A DNA stretch of 60,631 nt from positions 1-60,631 of the forward strand of contig CAJUIL010000024.1 in the NCBI GenBank assembly GCA_910586225.1, in the 5' to 3' direction. Source of the DNA: an uncultured Eubacterium sp. (GTDB lineage: Bacteria; Bacillota; Clostridia; Lachnospirales; Lachnospiraceae). Below the pieces are notes generated by a model. It did no database searches, had not been told where the DNA came from, and saw only the letters and a program-made list of their open reading frames with translations. The position numbers and the translations under genes were made by a program. Below are positions 50,132 through 59,173 of this stretch, piece by piece (position 1 is the stretch's first letter; the number at the start of each line of letters is the position of its first letter).

Positions 50132-51091
50132 GTGTTCGATTTTGAAAGACCCAATATTGAAATTGCAGAAATTTCCGAAGACAAAAAGTACGGCCGTTTC
50201 GTCGTAGAACCTTTGGAAAGGGGCTATGGTACAACGCTCGGTAATTCTTTAAGAAGAATTATGCTGTCTTCTCTTCCGGGAGTAGCCGTAAGTCAGGTGA
50301 AGATTGATGGTGTATTGCATGAATTCAGTTCCATTCCGGGTGTGAAGGAAGATGTTTCTGAGATCATTATGAACATTAAGAATCTGGCATTGAAAAATAC
50401 CAGCAGTACAAACGAGTCTAAAGTTGCTTACATCGAATTTGAAGGTGAGGGTGTAGTTACGGCCGCAGATATTCAGGTGGATTCTGATATTTCGATTTTA
50501 AATCCAGAGCTGGAGATTGCCCATTTAAACGGCGGGGCAGACTCCAAGCTCTATATGGAGCTGACAATCACAAAGGGCCGTGGATATATCAGCGCAGATA
50601 AAAACAAAAATCCGGAGCTGCCGATCGGCGTGATTGCCGTGGACTCCATTTATACACCGGTAGAGCGTGTAAATCTGACCGTCGAGAATACTCGTGTCGG
50701 CCAGATTACTGATTATGATAAGCTGACACTGGAAGTATTTACAAATGGAACGCTGGAGCCGGATGAGGCGGTAAGCCTTGCAGCTAAGGTATTAAGTGAA
50801 CATTTGAATCTCTTTATCGACCTGTCTGAAAATGCTAAAACGGCTGAAGTCATGGTTGAGAAGGAAGACAACGCGAAGGAAAAAGTCCTCGAAATGAACA
50901 TTGACGAGCTGGAGTTGTCCGTGCGCTCTTACAACTGCTTAAAGCGTGCGGGAATCAATACGGTGGAAGAGCTGACAAATCGTACGCCGGATGATATGAT
51001 GAAGGTTCGTAACCTTGGACGTAAGTCTTTAGAAGAGGTATTAGCGAAGCTGAAGGAGTTAGGGCTTCAATTAAACCCAGGAGATGAATAA
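50132..51091 (+). CDS. rpoA: RNA polymerase alpha subunit
   Basis: A 319-residue subunit that starts polymerase assembly. The N-terminal dimerisation domain has GRFVVEPLERGYGTTLGNSL; the C-terminal domain (from about 245) has ELSVRSYNCLKRAGINTVEEL for DNA and activator contact. TTG 50126 is in frame, but AGGAGG spacing favours GTG 50132 (FDFERPNIEIAEIS). Confidence 0.97.
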   Translation: MFDFERPNIEIAEISEDKKYGRFVVEPLERGYGTTLGNSLRRIMLSSLPGVAVSQVKIDGVLHEFSSIPGVKEDVSEIIMNIKNLALKNTSSTNESKVAYIEFEGEGVVTAADIQVDSDISILNPELEIAHLNGGADSKLYMELTITKGRGYISADKNKNPELPIGVIAVDSIYTPVERVNLTVENTRVGQITDYDKLTLEVFTNGTLEPDEAVSLAAKVLSEHLNLFIDLSENAKTAEVMVEKEDNAKEKVLEMNIDELELSVRSYNCLKRAGINTVEELTNRTPDDMMKVRNLGRKSLEEVLAKLKELGLQLNPGDE

Positions 51092-51316
51092 AAGCGGCTA
51101 AAAAAGTCGATAGAAACTCCGGGCCGGGATGGTAAGGCCGTAAGTGTGCAGACCGGTCTGTCTGACAGGGGTCGGCCAGCCTTGTCAGAAATATAGTTGG
51201 CGAATTGAATGAAAGCCGCAGCAGCTCAGCTTGTCTGCGCTGCCGCAAAAAATCAGCATCCGGCAGGTAATCCCAACGTGTGCTGCCGAATGTACCACAA
51301 TTTGGAGGAAATAAAA
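51092..51316 (+). ncRNA. Structured rpoA-rplQ spacer
   Basis: This 225-base gap is long for rpoA-rplQ and rich in pairing: TGACA/TGTCA around GGGGTCGGCCAGCC (about 51160-51187), GCAGC-type pairs near 51222-51245, and CGGCAG/CTGCCG (about 51260-51290). No ORF in it looks real, although a frame from 51209 runs into rplQ. It may be a regulatory element or a processing site. Assignment to a known RNA family was not possible. Confidence 0.4.
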
Positions 51317-51874
51317 ATGGCTATGTATAGAAAATTAGGAAAATCTTCCGCTCAGAGAAAAGCGTTGCTGCGTAATCAGGTAACACAGCTTTTGTATCAT
51401 GGCAAGATCGTAACGACAGAGGCCAGAGCGAAAGAAATCCGCAAAATTGCAGAGAAATTGATCGCGATGGCAGTCCGTGAAAAGGATAACTTTGAAGAAG
51501 TTACCGTAAAAGCGAAGGTGCCGCGCAAGGATGCAGCAGGCAAAAGAGTAAAGGAAGTCGTAGACGGCAAGAAAAAGACTGTTTACGATGAAGTTGACAA
51601 AACGATCAAGAAAGACCAGCCGTCTCGTCTGCACGCAAGAAGAGAAATGCTGAAAATTCTCTATCCTGTAACAAGCTCCACAACGACAAGAAAGGATGGC
51701 AAGGTAGTAACTTCCAATAAGCGCAAGGATAAAAAGGAAGTTGATCTGGTTGCCAGAATGTTCGATGAGGTTGCACCAAAATATGTTGGCCGGAACGGTG
51801 GATATACAAGAATTATCAAGCTTGGTCAGCGTAAGGGTGACGGCGCTATGCAGGTAATTATTGAATTGGTATAA
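51317..51874 (+). CDS. rplQ: 50S ribosomal protein L17, enlarged form
   Basis: A 185-residue L17, compared with about 115-130 in most bacteria. The conserved start YRKLGKSSAQRKALLRN and the end GGYTRIIKLGQRKGDGAMQ are normal. Two inserts lie between: a Lys/Val-rich hairpin-like stretch at about 60-98 and a shorter one at about 115-140. TTTGGAGG precedes ATG 51317. It ends at the terminator 51908. Confidence 0.95.
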   Translation: MAMYRKLGKSSAQRKALLRNQVTQLLYHGKIVTTEARAKEIRKIAEKLIAMAVREKDNFEEVTVKAKVPRKDAAGKRVKEVVDGKKKTVYDEVDKTIKKDQPSRLHARREMLKILYPVTSSTTTRKDGKVVTSNKRKDKKEVDLVARMFDEVAPKYVGRNGGYTRIIKLGQRKGDGAMQVIIELV

Positions 51875-51907
51875 TTTTGTGGTTGCAATATAATCGGTAA
51901 AAATATT

Positions 51908-51957
51908 GCCGGAAAAGCGGATGTGAAATGTCTGCTTTTCCGGCGGTTTTTATTTTT
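51908..51957 (+). terminator. Alpha operon terminator
   Basis: Stem GCCGGAAAAGC/GCTTTTCCGGC with a 15-base loop, then GGTTTTTATTTTT. The tail overlaps the 3' end of the converging histidine kinase gene. Confidence 0.88.
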
Positions 51958-53371
51958 GTTCTTTTGTCACAGACAGCGTAAAAATGAACTCGGTCCCGAC
52001 GCCTTCGGTGCTGATGACATTGATATTTTCGTCATGGGCTTGTATGATCTCTTTTACAATAGCAAGGCCAAGGCCCGTTCCGCGCTTGTCCTTGCCGCGT
52101 GAGACATCCGTTTTGTAAAAGCGTTCCCATATTTTTTTCAGGCTGTCGCCGGGGATACCGATACCAGAATCTTTGACCGAAACAAATACTTTGCCGTTTT
52201 TTTCTGTCGTTTCGATCGTAATGGAAGAATCCGGATAGCTGAATTTGATGGCGTTGTCGGTCAGGTTGTAAATGACTTGCTGGATCTTGGCAAGGTCGGC
52301 TGTGACATACAGGTTTTGACCCGACAGGATCAGCTCAATGGAAATATGCTTTTCGCTGCAGATACCTTCAAAAGTCAACGCAGTCATGCGGATAATATAG
52401 TTGATATCAAAGCTTTTCATGTACAGGATCGTCTTGCCGTGGGAGCCAAATTTATTCAGCTCTAAAATACTGCTCGTCAGCTTGTTCAGCCGCTCGGTTT
52501 CAAATAAAATAATGTTCAGATATTTATCCTGCATCTCATAAGGGATCGTTCCGTCTAAGATAGCTTCAATATACCCTTTGATAGAAGTCAGCGGGGAACG
52601 GAAGTCGTGAGATACATTGGATACAAATTTTCGCTGGTCGTCCTCCAGTGTGTTCAGCTCATTTGCCATATAGTCAAACGCAGCAGCTAGATGGCCAAGC
52701 TCGTCATGTGTCCGGATATCAATCTTCTGCGAAAAATCTCCGTCGATATAAGCATCCGCAACCGAAGTAATCTTACGGATCGGGCGGTAGATCAGCAGAG
52801 AAAACAAAAGCAATATCACAAAAGCCAGAAGAAAGATAAACAGCATAGTGACATATACGACATTCAGCAGCTCGTAGCTGTAGGCGTAAATATCGCTGAT
52901 CGGCTTATGGATCAGTACATAGCCGCGTACCTTGTAATTTGGGGTGATCGGAGCAAATACAGTCAGGTGGTTTTCAGAAAAGATATCGTAAAAACGATTG
53001 ACCATATAGTATTTGCTGCCGAAATCACGGATGTCAAAGCTTTCAATGACGGTGTTATTATCAAGGGCAGCAAAATTGGCGGAGTCGATAATAATACGCC
53101 CGGACACGTCGATCACCTTGATCTGTGTATTCATATAATGGCTGATCGTTTCCAGATGGCTGTACAGATCGTTCAGCTCCATGCTGCCATTGTAGTAGTT
53201 TGTCGCGTAATGGGTCGCGATTTCCGTACATTCCGTATACAAGGTACGGGCTTCTGAGGCTTCCACCTGAGCACGCAAGCCCTGGTTTGTCATGGTAGAT
53301 ATGAGTATAAAGCCAAGAATGCCAAAAACCAGGTAGCCCAGCAAAAATTTTAAGTAAAGTGTTCGTTTCAT
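51950..53371 (-). CDS. Sensor histidine kinase with HAMP domain
   Basis: A 473-residue membrane kinase. Helices at about 7-27 and 170-194 flank an extracellular sensor of about 140 residues; HAMP about 195-248; phosphoacceptor His255 in SNVSHDFRSPLTSIKGY; ATPase part with KDSGIGIPGDSLKKIWERF and GTGLGLAIVKEII. GGGAG precedes the ATG. It follows its response regulator by 27 bases. The signal is unknown. Confidence 0.93.
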   Translation of the reverse strand: MKRTLYLKFLLGYLVFGILGFILISTMTNQGLRAQVEASEARTLYTECTEIATHYATNYYNGSMELNDLYSHLETISHYMNTQIKVIDVSGRIIIDSANFAALDNNTVIESFDIRDFGSKYYMVNRFYDIFSENHLTVFAPITPNYKVRGYVLIHKPISDIYAYSYELLNVVYVTMLFIFLLAFVILLLFSLLIYRPIRKITSVADAYIDGDFSQKIDIRTHDELGHLAAAFDYMANELNTLEDDQRKFVSNVSHDFRSPLTSIKGYIEAILDGTIPYEMQDKYLNIILFETERLNKLTSSILELNKFGSHGKTILYMKSFDINYIIRMTALTFEGICSEKHISIELILSGQNLYVTADLAKIQQVIYNLTDNAIKFSYPDSSITIETTEKNGKVFVSVKDSGIGIPGDSLKKIWERFYKTDVSRGKDKRGTGLGLAIVKEIIQAHDENINVISTEGVGTEFIFTLSVTKEQK

Positions 53372-53398
53372 GGAACTCCCTTCAGCGAAAGAGAATGC

Positions 53399-54097
53399 TT
53401 ATTTTACTACAAATTTATAGCCGATGCCCCAGACGGTAGCGATACCCCAGTGCTCCGTATCTTTGATCTTTTCGCGCAGCCGCTTGACATGGACGTCTAC
53501 CGTACGCGTATCGCCGATGTATTCATAGCCCCAGATATTGTCCAGCAGCTGCTCCCGCGTAAATACTTGATTTGGTGAGGAGGCAAGGAAATACAGCAGC
53601 TCCAGCTCTTTCGGAGGCATTTCCAGCAGATTCCCGTTGTACTCCACACTATAATTGGACAGGTTGACGATAAGCCCTGGATATTCCGCAAGCTTGAGAG
53701 ACGGCTGGGCAGGCGTGGGCTTGACGGGCTGATAGCGGCGCAGTACAGCCTTGACGCGGGCAACCATTTCCTTTGAGTCAAACGGCTTCATAATATAGTC
53801 GTCGGCCCCAAGCTCCAGTCCGAGTACTTTGTCGAAGATCTCTCCTTTAGCGGAAAGCATAATGATCGCAACATTGCTCTTAGCGCGGATTTCCCGGCAG
53901 ACCTGATAACCGTCTATGCCTGGCAGCATCAGGTCAAGCAGGATCAGGTTTGGGGCAAATTGCTGGAATGCAGTCAGCGCTTCTTCACCATCGTTGACGA
54001 TTTTCGTCTCAAAGCATTCCTTTGTCAGGTAAAGGGAGATAAGTTCAGCGATATTCACATCGTCGTCTACAATTAGTATTTTTTGTTTTGCAGCCAT
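53399..54097 (-). CDS. OmpR-family response regulator
   Basis: A 232-residue regulator for the kinase downstream. Receiver: Asp11-Asp12, phosphoacceptor Asp55 in LILLDLMLPGIDG, Lys104 in IMKPF. Winged helix: PPKELELLYFLA and DTRTVDVHVKRLREKI. It starts 24 bases after the mutS2 stop, so mutS2, regulator and kinase may share transcripts. Confidence 0.94.
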   Translation of the reverse strand: MAAKQKILIVDDDVNIAELISLYLTKECFETKIVNDGEEALTAFQQFAPNLILLDLMLPGIDGYQVCREIRAKSNVAIIMLSAKGEIFDKVLGLELGADDYIMKPFDSKEMVARVKAVLRRYQPVKPTPAQPSLKLAEYPGLIVNLSNYSVEYNGNLLEMPPKELELLYFLASSPNQVFTREQLLDNIWGYEYIGDTRTVDVHVKRLREKIKDTEHWGIATVWGIGYKFVVK

Positions 54098-54121
54098 AGG
54101 GACTCCTTTACTATAGTTTTG

Positions 54122-56503
54122 TCAGCGAAATTCTACGATCGTTACGCCGGAATCTCCTTCACCAAATTCACCGAGATGGAAGGAGGCTACATATTTGACG
54201 CGGCGTAGATGCTGGTGAACGGCGTTGCGCAGCGCTCCGGTTCCTTTGCCGTGAACGACGCGGACGGTGGATAAATGGGAGAGATAAGCGTCGTCCAAAT
54301 ATTTATCCAGTGTCATGATTGCTTCGTCGACTGTCTTACCGATCAGCATAACCTCGGCGGAAATACTGGCGGCTTTGGACATACGGATCTTTCCTGCTCC
54401 TGTTTTCGCGGACTTTTTGGATGCTGCTGTGGACTCGTCCTCAAGGAGCACCAGATCTTTTACATTGACCTGCGTACGCAGAATGCCCATTTGTACGAAA
54501 AGGTCGCCCTTTGCATTCGGCAGGGTGGATACTGTACCGCGCTGGTTCATGCTCAGGACGCGGACAGAATCGCCAAGACGGAGGTTTTTCGGTACTTTGT
54601 TGTTGGCGGCAGGCTGCTTTTGCTTTTTGGCAATACGTGCTTCGGCTTCGTTCATTTTACCGCGCAGCGCCGCACGTTCTTTTTCAAGGTCGCTGGCGGA
54701 CGGATTGGTCGTGCCGAATTTGTGGAAGCTGCGGATGCTGGCGTCTGCGGCATCCTTCGCTTCTTTGAGGATAGCAAGCGCCTGTTCGTTTGCTTCCTGG
54801 ATAATTTTGTCGCGGCGGCTGTCCAGCTTTTCCTGCTTGCTGGCGGCCTGTGCGTGCAGTTTTGCAAGCTCCTGCTTATACTGTTCAATCTCCAGTCGTT
54901 CTTTTTCAATCGTCGTGCGGCTTGTTTCCAAGTCTGCGATTAGATCTTCAAAATTCTGTTCATTGGAGGTAATGCGTGTTTTAGCGTCAGCAATAATATC
55001 GTCCGGCAGACCGAGCTTACCAGATATCGCAAACGCGTTGCTTTTGCCCGGTATGCCAATCAGCAGGCGGTAGGTCGGGCTTAACGTATCGACGTCAAAT
55101 TCGCAGCAGGCGTTTTGCACACCGTCGGTTGAGAGGGCAAATACTTTTAATTCGCTGTAATGCGTTGTAGCCATCGCCCGTACGCCGCGCTGCAGAAGCT
55201 TTGACAGGATAGAGATCGCCAGCGCCGCGCCTTCAGTCGGGTCAGTACCAGAGCAAAGCTCATCAAATAGTACGAGAGAATTTGGCGTTACTTTTTTTAA
55301 TATTGTTACAATATTGGTCATATGGGAGGAAAAAGTACTCAGGCTTTGCTCAATACTCTGTTCGTCTCCGATATCCGCATATATATTTTCAAAAATCGCA
55401 AGCTGGGAGCGGTCGCCTGCCGGGATATGAAGTCCGGCCTGTCCCATCAGGGTAAGCAGTCCAACCGTTTTGAGCGAAACGGTCTTGCCTCCTGTATTCG
55501 GCCCGGTTACGACAAGCAGCTGAAAATCGTCGCCCAGCCGGACATCGATTGGAACGACGGAGCTTTTTTTAAGCAGCGGATGTCGTCCGCGGCGGATGTG
55601 GATGCGCCCCTCGGTGTTAAATTGCGGAGCCACGCCGTTGTGCTCATGTGCCAGAGCGGCTTTTGCAAAAATGAAGTCCAGCGTTGTGAGCAGCTTGTAA
55701 TCATTTAAAAGCGCTTCGCTGTCTGCGGCGACTTGGTTGCTCAGCTCAGCGATAATGCGTTCAATTTCTTCCTGTTCTTTTAGATGCAGCTCTTTTAATT
55801 CATTATTTAGATTGACAATGCCTGCCGGTTCGATAAACAACGTAGATCCAGAGGATGACTGGTCGTGTATCATACCGGAAATCTGGTTTTTGTATTCTGC
55901 CCTGACCGGAAGGCAGTAGCGACCATTACGCATGGTAACAACAGCGTCCTGCAGATAACTTCTTGTTGTAGAATTGTTGAGCATATTTGTCATCTGGGCG
56001 TGAATCCTTCCGCTCATGCCCTGGATACTGCGGCGGATGGATTTTAGGCGGCTGCTGGCGTCGTCCGCAATCTCGTCCTCGGAGAGGATGCAGCGGCGGA
56101 TCTCGCTGCACAGCGGAGACAGCGGTTCAATGGCCTGGAACATAGCGTCCAATGTGTCCTCTGGAATATTTTCGCGGTCGCTTCTGCCGTAAGTCTTGAC
56201 GCGCTTTGCAGCTTCCAGTAAAGAAGCGATATGCAAAAGCTCCTCGATGCCAAGAACGCCGCCGACTTCCAGCCGCTTGAGCGACATTCCGATCTTATGG
56301 ATACCGCTAAACGAAATGCTCCCCTTACGGTATATGCGTGACAGGGCAGCGGATGTTTCCGACTGTGCCTGCTCAATGCTCCCTTGGTCAGTCATAGGTT
56401 TTAAATGGAGACAGTGTTCCTTTGCCCAGGCGGAAGAAGCGTAGCTGGCCAGTTGTTCTGTAATTTTATGATATTCTAAAGTATAAAGTACTTTTTTGTT
56501 CAT
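54122..56503 (-). CDS. mutS2: Endonuclease MutS2
   Basis: A 793-residue MutS-like ATPase without the mismatch-binding domain; MutS2 acts on collided ribosomes or limits recombination. Order: core helices (1-300), ATPase with GPNTGGKTVSLK (about 335-346), LFDELCSGTDP and TTHYSELK, coiled coil (about 515-620), KOW-like segment, and the C-terminal Smr nuclease domain with VHGKGTGALR. AAAGGAC precedes the ATG. It diverges from the HtrA-like gene. Confidence 0.95.
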   Translation of the reverse strand: MNKKVLYTLEYHKITEQLASYASSAWAKEHCLHLKPMTDQGSIEQAQSETSAALSRIYRKGSISFSGIHKIGMSLKRLEVGGVLGIEELLHIASLLEAAKRVKTYGRSDRENIPEDTLDAMFQAIEPLSPLCSEIRRCILSEDEIADDASSRLKSIRRSIQGMSGRIHAQMTNMLNNSTTRSYLQDAVVTMRNGRYCLPVRAEYKNQISGMIHDQSSSGSTLFIEPAGIVNLNNELKELHLKEQEEIERIIAELSNQVAADSEALLNDYKLLTTLDFIFAKAALAHEHNGVAPQFNTEGRIHIRRGRHPLLKKSSVVPIDVRLGDDFQLLVVTGPNTGGKTVSLKTVGLLTLMGQAGLHIPAGDRSQLAIFENIYADIGDEQSIEQSLSTFSSHMTNIVTILKKVTPNSLVLFDELCSGTDPTEGAALAISILSKLLQRGVRAMATTHYSELKVFALSTDGVQNACCEFDVDTLSPTYRLLIGIPGKSNAFAISGKLGLPDDIIADAKTRITSNEQNFEDLIADLETSRTTIEKERLEIEQYKQELAKLHAQAASKQEKLDSRRDKIIQEANEQALAILKEAKDAADASIRSFHKFGTTNPSASDLEKERAALRGKMNEAEARIAKKQKQPAANNKVPKNLRLGDSVRVLSMNQRGTVSTLPNAKGDLFVQMGILRTQVNVKDLVLLEDESTAASKKSAKTGAGKIRMSKAASISAEVMLIGKTVDEAIMTLDKYLDDAYLSHLSTVRVVHGKGTGALRNAVHQHLRRVKYVASFHLGEFGEGDSGVTIVEFR

Positions 56504-56585
56504 AGATAAAGTCCTTTCTAATACGGTATGATTTCATTTTACCCTATAATTTCCGATGTGAAAAGTAATATTCGTAAGAAAAATT

Positions 56586-56624
56586 ACTTATTTTCTTGAA
56601 ATAAGTGGCATTTCCTCGTATAAT
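56586..56624 (+). promoter_or_regulatory. Promoter with palindrome over the -35 box
   Basis: TTGAAA (56596-56601), 17 bases and TATAAT (56619-56624) drive the HtrA-like gene. The perfect inverted repeat ACTTATTT/AAATAAGT (56586-56606) covers the -35 box, a natural repressor site. Confidence 0.65.
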
Positions 56625-56683
56625 CTTAACATAAGGTATGAAAAAACAAAAGTGTAACGGGTATTGGGAAGAGGGGTTTTGCC

Positions 56684-58003
56684 ATGCCATACAAAAATGA
56701 AGAGCAGCATTTCATAAAAGAGAAGATCAAAGATAAGCCAGTAAGCAGGAAGCAGCTGTTGCAAAAAGGCATTGCAACGGTTGGATACGCGATTTTGTTT
56801 GGGTTTGTTTCCTGCCTTATTTTTTGCGCGCTGCGGCCAAAGCTTGAGGTATGGTTTGCTCCAGAGGACGACCACTGGGTCGGTATTCCAAAGGATACGC
56901 TCACAGACGAGGAGAATCCAGCGGATTCTAACACCGACGCGGAGCAGGAATCGACGGTGGATACGGAAAAAAAACCAGCCTCGGATAAAAAAAAGCAAAA
57001 GACAGTTTATATTACGGAAAAAAAGGAAATGACGCTGGATGATTACCAGGTGCTGCAAAATGAGCTGTATAAGATTGGTAATGAGGGAAACCGATCGATC
57101 GTGACAGTGACCGGGATCAAGGAGGGCGTGGATATTTTTGACTCTCCATATGAGGCGACCGGGCAGGCGTCCGGGCTGATCATCGGCAACAGCAGCAAGG
57201 AACTGCTGATCCTGACCGAGTATCAGGTGATCGAGGACGTAAAATCTATCCAGGTTACGTTTATCAACAACGATACATTGAACGCGTCTCTAAAAAAATA
57301 CGACGGCAACACGGGCATTGCAGTACTCGGCGTACCTGTTGAAAAGATATCCGATGCTACGATGAACCATATTGAGACAGCTGTACTTGGCAATTCACTA
57401 AATCTCAGACAGGGAAAAATGGTCGTTGCGCTCGGCAGCCCGCTTGGCACAAACTATTCGATCCTGACCGGAAATATCACCTCTGTCACCAATACCATTA
57501 CGACGGAGGACCGCAACTATACGGTATTTACAACGAATATCGTCGCAAATGCAAAAGGCAACGGCGTTTTGATCAATACAGACGGAGAAGTCATCGGGCT
57601 GTTTTTGAAATCTTCGAATATTCAGAAGGAACAAAATACGCTGACAGCCGTATCTATTTCGGAATTAAAGGATATTATTGAGCTGCTTTCAAACGGCCTG
57701 AATGTGCCATATATCGGTATTAAGGGCAGTACGGTTACTGACGCGATTTCCAAAGAATACGAGATGCCGAATGGCGTCTATATTAAAGAAGCGGTGGTGG
57801 ACTCGCCAGCGATGACAGCTGGGCTGCAGACGGGGGATGTGATCACTTCTGTCGGTAAGGAAGAGGTACTTTCCATGAAGGATTACCAGCGGATCCTAAT
57901 GAAAATGAAAAAGGGTGACGAGGTAAAGATCACAGCAAGCCGACAGACGGCTGAAGGTTATAAAAAATTTACCTGTGTGGTAGATGTAGGGGTACTGCGC
58001 TGA
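56684..58003 (+). CDS. HtrA-like PDZ protein lacking catalytic residues
   Basis: A 439-residue protein with one membrane helix (about 30-50), an acidic/Lys-rich linker, a trypsin-like fold (about 130-330) and a C-terminal PDZ domain (about 335-437, with GVYIKEAVVDSPAMTAGLQTGDVI). The HtrA catalytic triad is gone: the His position reads ILTEYQVI (Gln181), the Asp position GNTGIAVL (Gly211), and GNSGGPL is replaced by AKGNGVL near 290-296. Fold-defining parts (GSPLG, INTDGEVIGL) stay, so this is a likely pseudoprotease acting as chaperone or sensor. Confidence 0.88.
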   Translation: MPYKNEEQHFIKEKIKDKPVSRKQLLQKGIATVGYAILFGFVSCLIFCALRPKLEVWFAPEDDHWVGIPKDTLTDEENPADSNTDAEQESTVDTEKKPASDKKKQKTVYITEKKEMTLDDYQVLQNELYKIGNEGNRSIVTVTGIKEGVDIFDSPYEATGQASGLIIGNSSKELLILTEYQVIEDVKSIQVTFINNDTLNASLKKYDGNTGIAVLGVPVEKISDATMNHIETAVLGNSLNLRQGKMVVALGSPLGTNYSILTGNITSVTNTITTEDRNYTVFTTNIVANAKGNGVLINTDGEVIGLFLKSSNIQKEQNTLTAVSISELKDIIELLSNGLNVPYIGIKGSTVTDAISKEYEMPNGVYIKEAVVDSPAMTAGLQTGDVITSVGKEEVLSMKDYQRILMKMKKGDEVKITASRQTAEGYKKFTCVVDVGVLR

Positions 58004-58082
58004 GCAGAGTACAGAGTCAGAGTAAAATAAAGGGAAGTACAGAGTAAGGATCAGAGGGGAAACATGAAATGGAGGCAGAAGT

Positions 58083-59027
58083 ATGCGATTTATAGAAACT
58101 TTGCGTGAGGGTGAGCGCATTAACGAGATTTATTTATGTAAAAACAAACAGCCATCGGTGACGAAGGCAGGAAAGCCGTTCGTATCGCTGACACTTCAGG
58201 ACAAGACGGGAACGTTGGATGCAAAAATCTGGGATCCAAGCTCTCTGGGCATTGATGATTTTGAAAAGCTGGATTATTTGAATGTAGTAGGGGACGTAAC
58301 TAGCTTTCAGGGAGCGCTGCAGCTGAATATCAAGCGCATCCGCAAGGCAAAGCAGGGCGAATATGACCCGAAGGAATATCTTCCGGTCAGCAGATACGAT
58401 ACGGAAAAAATGTACGTCGCGTTAATGGAGATCATCCGTCGGATCGAGAACCCATATTTAAAGCAGCTGACCATGATTTTTTTCGGCAATGCAAAATTTG
58501 AGGAAGCATTTAAATTCCATTCCGCTGCAAAGACGATGCATCATGGCTTTGTCGGCGGACTGCTGCAGCATACGCTTGGCGTCGCCAGGCTGTGTGAGAG
58601 TTTCGCGCAGCAGTACGACATTTTAAACCGGGATCTGCTCATAGCGGCGGCAGTATTCCATGATGTCGGCAAGCTAAAGGAGATTTCCAGATTTCCGGAA
58701 AACGATTATACGGACGAGGGCCAGCTGCTGGGACATATTATGATCGGAGCGCAGATGTTAACCGAAAACATAGCGAAAATACCGGATTTTCCGAAAAAGC
58801 TGGCGGATGAGCTGATCCATTGTATTTTAGCGCATCACGGAGAGCTGGAATACGGTTCGCCGAAAAAACCGGCGCTTGCAGAGGCGGTAGCACTCAGCTT
58901 TGCAGACAACATGGACGCGAAAATGGAAGCGCTGGAGGAAGCGTTTGTTAATGTGCCTGAAGGCAACACAGACTGGCTGGGCTTTCATCGTTCGTTTGAG
59001 TCAAATATTCGAAAGACGAGCATTTGA
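58083..59027 (+). CDS. YhaM-like 3'-5' exoribonuclease (OB + HD)
   Basis: A 314-residue protein with an N-terminal OB-fold (about 1-100, KPFVSLTLQDKTGTLDAKIWD) and an HD domain (about 150-290) with HHGFVGGLLQHT, the metal pair FHDVGKLKE and the late HHGELEYGSPKKP. This is the YhaM/CBF1 arrangement, which trims RNA and possibly DNA from 3' ends. GGAGG precedes the ATG. Its stop overlaps an open frame that leads to the rRNA methylase, which starts later. Confidence 0.9.
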   Translation: MRFIETLREGERINEIYLCKNKQPSVTKAGKPFVSLTLQDKTGTLDAKIWDPSSLGIDDFEKLDYLNVVGDVTSFQGALQLNIKRIRKAKQGEYDPKEYLPVSRYDTEKMYVALMEIIRRIENPYLKQLTMIFFGNAKFEEAFKFHSAAKTMHHGFVGGLLQHTLGVARLCESFAQQYDILNRDLLIAAAVFHDVGKLKEISRFPENDYTDEGQLLGHIMIGAQMLTENIAKIPDFPKKLADELIHCILAHHGELEYGSPKKPALAEAVALSFADNMDAKMEALEEAFVNVPEGNTDWLGFHRSFESNIRKTSI

Positions 59028-59173
59028 CGGCCTATATAGAAAAATTTTATTGTTGCAGTTTATACAGGTGTGTGTTTGTAATGCCTAACAAGCCACACTG
59101 GTATAAGCTGCAATGCTTATTTTATTACAGAAAAACAGCGGCTTTACAACGCAGGGAAGAGGATGGGATAATC

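Noticed and set aside
54275..55073. Two plus-strand ORFs of 222 and 252 residues inside mutS2
   Set aside because: mutS2 on the minus strand is continuous and strongly conserved; the plus-strand frames have no start signals and atypical composition.
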